A stretch of DNA of 7,143 nucleotides from Rhodoluna sp. (lineage in GTDB: Bacteria; Actinomycetota; Actinomycetes; Actinomycetales; Microbacteriaceae): positions 1 to 7,143 of the forward strand of contig JAPLAJ010000096.1 in the NCBI GenBank assembly GCA_026393335.1, in the 5' to 3' direction. The translations under genes were made by a program, and so were the position numbers. The notes under the pieces were generated by a model. That model saw only the letters and a program-made list of their open reading frames with translations, had not been told where the DNA came from and made no database searches. Numbering within the stretch: the stretch's first letter is position 1; each line of letters begins with the position of its first letter. Below, in pieces: positions 1 through 5,203 of the stretch.

Positions 1-318
1 ATTGCTCATCCTCTAGCTAGATCAGGCAAAGACGACTCACAACCGGTTTCATTACCTAGGAAACACTTTGAACAATTGGTGGCTGCCGGGTTACTTGGTT
101 TTGAAACTAAGCACAAAGAAGTAGAGCCTGAGGCACGGGATCTGCTAGAAGCATTTGCCGCTGAACATGGCTTGATTACAACAGGTTCAAGCGATTATCA
201 CGGTCTATCTGTCAAGGAAGACAACCCACTTGGTCTACACAGCACTTCGGTTGAAATGCTGAAGAGAATCCTTGAACTAGGAACTGGCACTAAGCCAACA
301 CTCAATCACGAGTTCTAA
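1..318 (+). CDS. PHP-domain metal-dependent hydrolase, C-terminal part (5' end outside window)
   Basis: Reading frame 1 is open from the first base to a TAA at 316-318, giving the last 105 residues of a longer protein. An internal TTG at 76 is not the start, because conserved sequence lies upstream of it. Seen: an AHP motif (H3), an acidic residue E35 in the next strand, and GSSDYHG (D65, H67 by window numbering). These are typical late metal ligands of the PHP (polymerase and histidinol phosphatase) fold. Family knowledge: stand-alone PHP proteins of the YciV/TrpH type hydrolyse phosphoester bonds, for example 3',5'-nucleotide bisphosphates or RNA 5' ends, using a di- or trinuclear metal centre in the cytoplasm. 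The exact substrate cannot be read from this fragment. The gene converges on the DEAD-box helicase with a 2-bp gap and no visible terminator hairpin. Confidence 0.88.
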   Translation: MAHPLARSGKDDSQPVSLPRKHFEQLVAAGLLGFETKHKEVEPEARDLLEAFAAEHGLITTGSSDYHGLSVKEDNPLGLHSTSVEMLKRILELGTGTKPTLNHEF

Positions 319-320
319 GG

Positions 321-1697
321 CTACTCACCTGATTTGCGGGTGCGGGTTCTGTTTCTAGGTGGACGATTACTTGGGGTCTTAGGAGCTTCAGCCCTAGGTG
401 TTTGAGGTTTCGAAGATCCACCTTGAGGCTTGCGCTGAGGCTTTCCACCGTTTCCAGGTCTTGCACCTCTTGGCTTTTCGTGATCGCCTGGTTTCCAGTC
501 TGATGGTCGCTTTGATGCTGCAATTCGGCCTTTAGTTCCAGCTGGAATATCTAGATCTGTGAAGAGGTGTGGTGAAGAGGAATAGGTCTCAACTGGGTCG
601 GGAGTGTTTAGTTCCAGAGCTTTATCGATGTGTGACCAGCGAACTAGATCTTCCCAGTCCACAAAAGTAACAGCGATACCAGTTCTACCGGCACGACCGG
701 TTCTTCCTGTTCTGTGCAGGTAAGCCTTCTCGTCTTCTGGCACTGTGTAGTTGATTACGTGGGTAACATCATCAACATCGATACCACGGGCTGCTACTTC
801 GGTAGCAACAAGAATATCTCGCTTGCCACTGCGGAATGAATCCATTGACTTTTCTCTAGCCTCTTGAGACATATCTCCGTGCAGAGCAGTTGCATTGAAA
901 CCACGGTCAGATAATTCATCTGAAACTTTGGCAGCTTGTCTTTTTGTCTTAGTGAAGATTACGGTTTTGCCGCGACCTTCTGCTTGCAAGATTCTTGCAA
1001 CAACTTCATCTTTGTCCATTGCGTGAGCGCGGTAGAAGAATTGCTTGATATCTGCTTTAGTGTGACCTTCATCAGGATCATTGACTCTGATGTGTACTGG
1101 CTTGTTTTGATATTTACGAGCTAGCGAAACAATTTGTCCAGGCATTGTTGCTGAGAACAACATTGTTTGGCGTCCTGCAGGAGTGAAAGCAAAAAGTTTT
1201 TCAACATCAGGTAAGAAACCTAGGTCTAGCATCTCGTCTGCTTCATCTAGAACCATGCACTCAATCTTCGAGAGGTCTAGTTTTCTCTGATTGCTTAGGT
1301 CGATCAATCGGCCAGGAGTTCCAACGATAAGTTGAGCTCCTGCATCAATTTGAGCTACCTGACCTTCGTAAGATTTACCACCGTAAATCGCTACTACTTG
1401 AACATTTCTGTTAGAAGAAGCCAAAGTGAGGTCTTCTGCTACTTGAATTGCCAATTCTCGAGTTGGAACCACAACCAATGCCTTAGCACCGTGAGCGGGG
1501 TCAGTTCCTAGTCTCTGAATGATTGGTAAACCAAAACCTAGGGTCTTACCGGTACCAGTCTTTGCCTGACCTATGAGGTCTTGACCAGTCAGGGCAAGGG
1601 GAATTGCCTGCTCCTGGATAGGAAATGGTGAAGTTATGCCTTTTGAGGCTAGGGCAGCAACGATATCCGAATCGATGCCTAAGTCGCTAAAATCCAA
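321..1697 (-). CDS. rhlE: DEAD-box ATP-dependent RNA helicase, RhlE-like
   Basis: 458 residues, cytoplasmic. It should unwind short RNA duplexes or remodel RNPs using ATP (RNA decay, ribosome assembly, cold adaptation). All superfamily 2 DEAD-box motifs are visible: Q motif around 20-33 (Q28), I AKTGTGKT 45-52, Ia PTRELA 78-83, GG 107-108, Ib TPGR 127-130, II DEAD 151-154, III SAT 182-184, IV VIFTKTK 246-252, V ATEVAARGID 298-307, VI HRTGRTGRAG 328-337. From about residue 386 the protein becomes a Gly/Pro/Lys/Arg-rich, probably disordered basic tail, typical of an RNA-binding extension. The start is TTG at 1697, supported by AGGCGG 9 nt upstream and an in-frame stop just above; no in-frame ATG fits better. 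The family is certain. The symbol follows the actinobacterial rhlE (Rv3211) by gene neighbourhood, but CsdA/DeaD-like paralogues share these motifs. Confidence 0.94.
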   Translation of the reverse strand: MDFSDLGIDSDIVAALASKGITSPFPIQEQAIPLALTGQDLIGQAKTGTGKTLGFGLPIIQRLGTDPAHGAKALVVVPTRELAIQVAEDLTLASSNRNVQVVAIYGGKSYEGQVAQIDAGAQLIVGTPGRLIDLSNQRKLDLSKIECMVLDEADEMLDLGFLPDVEKLFAFTPAGRQTMLFSATMPGQIVSLARKYQNKPVHIRVNDPDEGHTKADIKQFFYRAHAMDKDEVVARILQAEGRGKTVIFTKTKRQAAKVSDELSDRGFNATALHGDMSQEAREKSMDSFRSGKRDILVATEVAARGIDVDDVTHVINYTVPEDEKAYLHRTGRTGRAGRTGIAVTFVDWEDLVRWSHIDKALELNTPDPVETYSSSPHLFTDLDIPAGTKGRIAASKRPSDWKPGDHEKPRGARPGNGGKPQRKPQGGSSKPQTPRAEAPKTPSNRPPRNRTRTRKSGE

Positions 1698-1706
1698 TAG
1701 TTTTGG

Positions 1707-1712
1707 CCGCCT
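1707..1712 (-). promoter_or_regulatory. Ribosome binding site supporting the TTG start of the DEAD-box helicase
   Basis: Minus-strand AGGCGG lies 9 nt upstream of the TTG at 1697. It is a purine-rich anti-Shine-Dalgarno match, and it decides the start because no ATG is available at the conserved N-terminus. Confidence 0.6.
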
Positions 1713-1726
1713 GTCTTATCTAGGCA

Positions 1727-1732
1727 AGTCTA
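1727..1732 (-). promoter_or_regulatory. Putative -10 element for the DEAD-box helicase
   Basis: Minus-strand TAGACT fits the actinobacterial TANNNT -10 consensus. Transcription from it would start near 1720 and leave a leader of about 22 nt that includes the AGGCGG ribosome binding site. No convincing -35 hexamer is visible 16-18 bp upstream. Confidence 0.4.
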
Positions 1733-1760
1733 ACCATCTATTTGGCAGGTTAAGATGGTT
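1732..1760. repeat. 8-bp inverted repeat between divergent promoters, possible operator
   Basis: AACCATCT (1732-1739) and its perfect reverse complement AGATGGTT (1753-1760) are separated by 13 bp, so the half-site centres are 21 bp apart, about two helical turns. The left arm touches the helicase -10 box and the right arm overlaps the -10 box of the ferritin-fold gene. Both predicted transcription starts lie outside the repeat, so it would act as DNA (a dimeric regulator site) and not as an RNA hairpin. No regulator can be named. Confidence 0.4.
1751..1756 (+). promoter_or_regulatory. Putative -10 element giving a leaderless ferritin-fold mRNA
   Basis: TAAGAT is a good TANNNT match, and only 6 bp separate it from the GTG at 1763. 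Transcription would therefore begin at the start codon itself. No Shine-Dalgarno sequence is present in front of the GTG, which agrees with leaderless translation, common in actinobacteria. A -35 element is not evident. Confidence 0.55.
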
Positions 1761-1762
1761 CG

Positions 1763-2539
1763 GTGTTCGAATGGTTGAAACGTCTTCGTAAGGTTGCCAA
1801 GCAACTTACGGTAGCTCCTCGTAGCGAGGAGAAGATTGCTAGGAATACTAAGGCTATAAATCTCAAGCCTTATACCCCTGAGCCAAAGGCTTTCCTAGGG
1901 CAGTTGGCATATCTACAACTAGCAAACTTTGAAATTCTTACCGCTGCTTTGAAATACTCACCTAACACTGCATACAAAGCGGAACTTAGCGAGGCAACTG
2001 CTAAAAGCTTTGATAAATATCGTCAACTCTCAAAAAAGTTAGTTGAACTTGGCGCAGATCCATCAGAAGAGATGAATCCTTTCAAAGAACGTATTGCTGT
2101 CTTCCACTCAAACACCATTGGACTTGATTGGTATGAAGTGGTTATCAAGGTTTATCTAACCTCAGGGTTGCTAGATGATTTTTACTCAAGACTGGCAGCC
2201 GGTTTGGATGATGATCTTCAGGCTGAAGTTGAGAAAGCGCTTAGAGATAAGACATTCGAAAAGTTTGCCAAACGTGTTTTAGCTGAATCGGTTGAAGCAG
2301 ATCCCGTGCTTGGACATCGTTTAGCGCTTTGGGGTAGAAGACTGATGGGTGATGTGCTTTTGGAGCTAAGAGCTGCCTTTGATAATCGTAAACTTGCGCA
2401 CATTCCAAAGACTAAAAAGCTAAGTGTTGAAGAAGAGAACCAGGTTAACCTAGACGCTTATTCAAAACTAGAGCCTTTGATTTCAGAACTAACCGGAGCT
2501 CATGGCTCACGGATGGAAGCTATAGGGTTAGCGCCTTAA
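1763..2539 (+). CDS. Ferritin-fold (MiaE-like) actinobacterial protein
   Basis: 258 residues, all-helical character. The block from about 43 to 213 matches my recollection of the actinobacterial ferritin-like family (Rv3210c type): a helix with LAYLQLANFE (E57), an LG-x-DP turn near 97-100, the DWYE..IKVYL helix (E125), DDFYSRLA, and LALWGRRLMGD (187-197). The C-terminal SRMEAIGLAP ending also looks like the family. MiaE-like enzymes are di-iron hydroxylases of a modified tRNA adenosine, but no ExxH metal motif occurs anywhere in this protein, so an enzymatic role is doubtful. Residues 1-15 form a basic amphipathic stretch (F2, W4, L5, L8, V11, L15 alternating with K/R) that could touch membranes or RNA. 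The start is GTG at 1763, probably leaderless. The gene diverges from the helicase and ends 3 bp from the convergent membrane-protein gene. Family assignment is likely; the function is unknown. Confidence 0.8.
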   Translation: MFEWLKRLRKVAKQLTVAPRSEEKIARNTKAINLKPYTPEPKAFLGQLAYLQLANFEILTAALKYSPNTAYKAELSEATAKSFDKYRQLSKKLVELGADPSEEMNPFKERIAVFHSNTIGLDWYEVVIKVYLTSGLLDDFYSRLAAGLDDDLQAEVEKALRDKTFEKFAKRVLAESVEADPVLGHRLALWGRRLMGDVLLELRAAFDNRKLAHIPKTKKLSVEEENQVNLDAYSKLEPLISELTGAHGSRMEAIGLAP

Positions 2540-2542
2540 GAA

Positions 2543-2815
2543 TTAGAGAGCAGCTGGTTCGTGAGCTAGTCTGCGTTGGCGAATGAAACGAACACCAAAA
2601 ACCATCACTGCTGGCATACCTAGCATTGTGATAGCCCAGATCCAGAAATCTGTGTAGCTAAGTCCTACCCAAGTGCAGACAGTCCAGGAAATAAATCCGT
2701 AGACCAAGGAAAGAGCTGGAGCTAGTAGCACCCCATAGTTCTCTTTACCTGAAATCATGTATGGGGCCATTAGGCCAAGTAGTGAACCATAAACAAGAAT
2801 GAATGCAAGTTCCAT
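2543..2815 (-). CDS. Small three-helix integral membrane protein, function unknown
   Basis: 90 residues. Three hydrophobic segments are visible at about 2-20, 27-52 and 57-77, followed by a basic end (RQRRLAHEPAAL) that should stay cytoplasmic by the positive-inside rule. There is no signal peptide and no catalytic motif, so I do not recognise a function. Its ATG overlaps the DUF3107 stop codon by 1 nt (TAATG), a classic arrangement for translational coupling, so it is the last cistron of the minus-strand unit. No strong ribosome binding site of its own is needed or obvious. Small membrane proteins of this kind are found beside DUF3107 genes in related actinobacteria as far as I recall; this is memory, not a search. 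Confidence 0.8.
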   Translation of the reverse strand: MELAFILVYGSLLGLMAPYMISGKENYGVLLAPALSLVYGFISWTVCTWVGLSYTDFWIWAITMLGMPAVMVFGVRFIRQRRLAHEPAAL

Positions 2816-3039
2816 TAGGCAATAAATCCAACTCTTCGGGCTTCTTCCGCACCGATCTCGACGTATGCAATAGCGCCAACTGGAACAATGAAAACACGAC
2901 CTTTGTCGTCTGTGAGTTTCAGTTGCTTGGCATCAGAGCTAAGGGCCAACTCAACACTCTTCTCGATTTCGCTGGCACTCTGCTTTGACTCAAAGGACAG
3001 TTCACGGGCTGTGTTTTGTAAGCCGATTCTGATTTCCAT
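2815..3039 (-). CDS. DUF3107 family protein
   Basis: 74 residues, a full-length member of a small actinobacterial family (M. tuberculosis Rv3208A/TB9.4 type). Seen: an N-terminal strand MEIRIGLQNTARELSFES, a central acidic helix (about 22-35) and a strand-rich C-terminal half with DKGRVFIVP and VGAIAYVEIGAEEARRVGF. The final part is the most family-like. No catalytic residues are known; the role is unknown and probably cytosolic. The start is ATG at 3039 with GAAAG 7 nt upstream. It lies 56 bp after the phosphotransferase-like stop codon and has its own candidate -10 box, so it may be transcribed both from its own promoter and by read-through. It overlaps the following membrane-protein gene by 1 nt. 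Confidence 0.88.
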   Translation of the reverse strand: MEIRIGLQNTARELSFESKQSASEIEKSVELALSSDAKQLKLTDDKGRVFIVPVGAIAYVEIGAEEARRVGFIA

Positions 3040-3046
3040 GACACTA

Positions 3047-3051
3047 CTTTC
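3047..3051 (-). promoter_or_regulatory. Ribosome binding site of the DUF3107 gene
   Basis: Minus-strand GAAAG sits 7 nt before the ATG at 3039, within a purine-rich stretch (3047-3060). It is a modest but well-placed Shine-Dalgarno sequence. Confidence 0.5.
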
Positions 3052-3063
3052 TTTTCTCCCACT

Positions 3064-3069
3064 AGATTA
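3064..3069 (-). promoter_or_regulatory. Putative -10 element for DUF3107 and the membrane protein
   Basis: Minus-strand TAATCT matches TANNNT well. It would start transcription near 3057, leaving a leader of about 18 nt that holds the GAAAG site. At 17-bp spacing the -35 position reads TTCCTA, a weak match to TTGACA. The element lies in the 56-bp gap after the phosphotransferase-like gene. Confidence 0.45.
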
Positions 3070-3095
3070 CCTGCACCTAGGGCAGTTAGGAAACT

Positions 3096-4181
3096 CTAGA
3101 AAAGCTCGTCTTCATCCCGCTTAGGGTTTGGCTCAGATTTAGGGGTGCTTTCGGCTAAATCAACTACCTCAATAGTGTCGGTGACTATTGCAACGGGAGC
3201 GGTGAAGGAAGCAGCCTGAGAAATAGGGACAATTACCTCTGGGGTGCTGGAAGCAAAATCACTAGGTCTTAGAGATGGCAGGTTGCCAGCAAGCAGCTCA
3301 GCATGTAGGTCAGAAAGCATTGCTGCTGCAGTTTCGATGTCCTCTTCGATGCCTCTGTTGATACAGCTCAGTAAGTAGCTTGCATAAGAGAGCTCATAGT
3401 AAAGGTGTGCCCGCTGCTTAATGTTGCGATCTGCTCTGGTAGATCCTTCATAGGCCAAGGTAATCGCATCTGCTATATCTGGCTGAGCCTCACCGAAAAC
3501 AAAAGCTAGATCGGCAGCCGGGTCATCAATCGAAAGGTTTCCCCATTCGATTACTCCAACAACGTCATGACCTTCAGTTAGGACAAAATCACTTTTCAGC
3601 GAGCCATGCACAACAGTTGGGTTGTATTTGAACAGGTTCACATCGAATAAGGCGCTTTGCCAGCGCTCAAGAAGATCTGGGTGAATCTTTCCCGAGTCCA
3701 TGGCTCGATCAAACTCAGCAACTCTTTCACGAACTCGCTCTGCAGGTTCATATTCAGGTAAGCCTGCATTAGAGACCAGTGCGGTTGGAATTGAATGTAT
3801 GGCTGAAAGGGTTTGACCTAGGGCACTAATGATTGGTTCATCAGCTCTTAGCCTTGACATGTCAATTGGGGATCCTGGCACATACTCAAAAGCCAGTGCA
3901 TTACGAATAGCTTTAGGGGAGGTTTTACCCAAGAAGGTGGAAATGCTAAAAGGCAGGGAGAGATTCTTCAAAACCTGCAACGCTCGAACTTCAGTGCCAA
4001 GGCCAGTATTGGCCAGAGAGTTCAGTGGAGACTTCAAAAGGATTAGACGGTCTTCATCTGTGGTCAGCAACTCAACAGTTATGGCCACATCTTCGCGTGT
4101 TAGGTTTTGAACCCTAATGAATCTAAGGCCAGGGAGTGCATCGGCTGCTAACGCCGCTAAAATCAAGGAAGGTTTGCCCAT
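3096..4181 (-). CDS. Phosphotransferase (APH/choline-kinase fold)-like protein, probably catalytically degenerate
   Basis: 361 residues from the ATG at 4181. An alternative TTG at 4199 would add six residues, but a good -10 box (4189-4194) places the transcription start at this ATG, and MGKPSLILAALAADALPGL resembles the N-terminus of actinobacterial relatives as I remember them. Seen, in 361-residue numbering: a possible nucleotide-site Lys in LILLKSP (K50) with a C-helix Glu (E64), a hinge-like FEYVPGSPID (98-107), the catalytic-loop region VVHGSLKSDFVL (H192), and the metal-loop region VIEWGNLSIDDPAADLAF. In active members these last two read HGDxxxxN and DWG; here they are HGS....D (S194, D198) and EWG (E212). 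Residues from about 305 form a Ser/Pro/Thr and acidic, probably disordered tail ending DEDELF. The fold is fairly sure; the substrate is unknown. It may be a pseudokinase and should not be read as antibiotic resistance. Confidence 0.8.
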   Translation of the reverse strand: MGKPSLILAALAADALPGLRFIRVQNLTREDVAITVELLTTDEDRLILLKSPLNSLANTGLGTEVRALQVLKNLSLPFSISTFLGKTSPKAIRNALAFEYVPGSPIDMSRLRADEPIISALGQTLSAIHSIPTALVSNAGLPEYEPAERVRERVAEFDRAMDSGKIHPDLLERWQSALFDVNLFKYNPTVVHGSLKSDFVLTEGHDVVGVIEWGNLSIDDPAADLAFVFGEAQPDIADAITLAYEGSTRADRNIKQRAHLYYELSYASYLLSCINRGIEEDIETAAAMLSDLHAELLAGNLPSLRPSDFASSTPEVIVPISQAASFTAPVAIVTDTIEVVDLAESTPKSEPNPKRDEDELF

Positions 4182-4188
4182 GCTTTTT

Positions 4189-4194
4189 AGGTTA
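4189..4194 (-). promoter_or_regulatory. Putative -10 element giving a leaderless phosphotransferase-like mRNA
   Basis: Minus-strand TAACCT (TANNNT) ends 7 bp before the ATG at 4181, so the first transcribed base would be at or next to the start codon. This spacing favours the ATG over the upstream TTG at 4199, which would lie outside the transcript. There is no clear -35 element; the corresponding region overlaps the tandem repeat at 4201-4218. Confidence 0.5.
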
Positions 4195-4200
4195 GACAAG

Positions 4201-4218
4201 AACTTCGGTAACTTCGGT
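4201..4218. repeat. Perfect tandem 9-bp repeat (AACTTCGGT x2) between divergent promoters
   Basis: AACTTCGGT at 4201-4209 is immediately repeated at 4210-4218. It occupies the -35 zone of the phosphotransferase-like promoter and lies upstream of the nudC -10 box, so it could be a direct-repeat activator or repressor site serving both. Caution: the shorter octamer ACTTCGGT also appears inside coding sequence (near 243 and 796), so the word itself is not rare here. Confidence 0.4.
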
Positions 4219-4230
4219 TATCGCCACGCA

Positions 4231-4236
4231 TAGATT
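4231..4236 (+). promoter_or_regulatory. Putative -10 element of the nudC-uvrD2 operon
   Basis: TAGATT fits TANNNT and would start transcription near 4243, leaving a leader of about 14 nt with GAAAG (4248-4252) 4 nt before the nudC ATG. No recognisable -35 hexamer is present at 16-18 bp upstream. Confidence 0.4.
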
Positions 4237-4256
4237 CAATACATATAGAAAGACTC

Positions 4257-5201
4257 ATGAATATTCCACTTCACTTGCCAATGGCTCAAGCGGTGCTAGA
4301 CCGTGACGCTGACGCGAGGGATAACGCTGAGCTTTTTGATTCACTGTGGCTTGAGGCAGATACCAGAATCATCGTTCTACACAAAGGTAAGACCCTAATT
4401 CGAGATGGGCACCTAGCTCTTCTAAGCACTGAGCAAGCTACGGCTGGTAAATATCGGGTTTACCTAGGTCGGACAACGATTGCTCTGGGAGATCAGAGAG
4501 TCGGAACAGCAATTGTCTTATCTGTTTTGACTGACAACGCTGCCAAAGCAATTGAGCCAGATGAAACTAAATGGCATGAGCTTAGAAAAAGCGGGGCTGG
4601 GTTACATCCAAGAGATGCTGCTTTATTTACTCAAGCACTAGCAATTCATAATTGGCACGAAACCCATCAGCACTGCCCGAACTGCGGAACTATCACCGTC
4701 ATGCAGCAAGGTGGTTGGTCGCGACTATGCATAAGTGAAGATAGAGAACTTTTCCCGCGCACAGATGCTGCAGTGATTGTGAGCATTACAGATGACCAAG
4801 ACAGATTACTTTTAGGCACTCAGGGAAGTTGGGATCAAAACCGATGGTCAATCCTTGCCGGTTTCGTGGAGGCTGCTGAATCACTTGAAGCTGCGGTGAT
4901 TCGTGAGATGAAAGAAGAATCTGGATTACTGGTGACTAATCCTGTTTATTTGGGTAGCCAGTCCTGGCCTTATCCATATTCTTTGATGTTAGGTTTCTCG
5001 GCTCAAGTAGATTCGAGCAATAGCGCAGAATCGATTAGACCAGATGGAATAGAGATTGCTAAGTTGCGCTGGTTTAGCCGCGAAGAATTAAAAGCGGAAG
5101 CAAAGAATATTCTGTTGCCTTCAAAGATCTCCATTGCAAGATCTTTGATTGAGCACTGGTTGGGCGAAGAGATTGTTTCCGCTACAGAACTAGCGAGCTA
5201 A
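4257..5201 (+). CDS. nudC: NudC-type NAD(H) pyrophosphatase / NAD-cap hydrolase (Nudix)
   Basis: 314 residues, close to the usual actinobacterial NudC length. It cleaves the pyrophosphate of NADH/NAD to NMN(H) plus AMP, and in family members removes NAD caps from RNA, in the cytoplasm with divalent metal. Seen: an N-terminal domain (1-130), a zinc-ribbon region with C140, C143 and C158, and the FPRTD link (166-170). The full Nudix box GX5EX7REUXEEXGU runs from G202 to L224 (G202, E208, R216, E217, E220, E221, G223). The NudC signature follows as SQSWPYPYS (234-242), in place of the canonical SQPWPFPxS. The fourth zinc ligand is missing: C158 is followed by I-S-E instead of x-x-C. The start is ATG at 4257 with GAAAG close upstream. 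It is the first gene of an operon with the UvrD2-type helicase (2-bp gap) and diverges from the phosphotransferase-like gene. Confidence 0.93.
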   Translation: MNIPLHLPMAQAVLDRDADARDNAELFDSLWLEADTRIIVLHKGKTLIRDGHLALLSTEQATAGKYRVYLGRTTIALGDQRVGTAIVLSVLTDNAAKAIEPDETKWHELRKSGAGLHPRDAALFTQALAIHNWHETHQHCPNCGTITVMQQGGWSRLCISEDRELFPRTDAAVIVSITDDQDRLLLGTQGSWDQNRWSILAGFVEAAESLEAAVIREMKEESGLLVTNPVYLGSQSWPYPYSLMLGFSAQVDSSNSAESIRPDGIEIAKLRWFSREELKAEAKNILLPSKISIARSLIEHWLGEEIVSATELAS

Positions 5202-5203
5202 CC

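Noticed and set aside
302..523. Minus-strand open frame of 73 codons inside the helicase 3' region
   Set aside because: It overlaps the basic tail of the DEAD-box helicase in another frame, has no recognisable motif or ribosome binding site, and its existence follows from the biased composition of the tail.
3071..3085. Possible hairpin CTGC...GCAG downstream of the phosphotransferase-like stop
   Set aside because: The stem is only 4 bp with a 7-nt loop and no T-tract, and it falls within the promoter region of DUF3107, so it is not a credible terminator.
3829..4110. Plus-strand open frame of 93 codons opposite the phosphotransferase-like gene
   Set aside because: It lies entirely antisense to a gene with clear family motifs, and its translation shows no domain-like pattern.
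3096..4181. Reading the phosphotransferase-like gene as an antibiotic resistance gene
   Set aside because: The catalytic Asp is replaced, the gene sits in a conserved housekeeping neighbourhood, and there are no mobile elements nearby.
4181..4199. TTG at 4199 as start of the phosphotransferase-like protein
   Set aside because: The -10 box at 4189-4194 would lie inside the coding sequence, no ribosome binding site precedes the TTG, and the ATG at 4181 gives a more family-like N-terminus.
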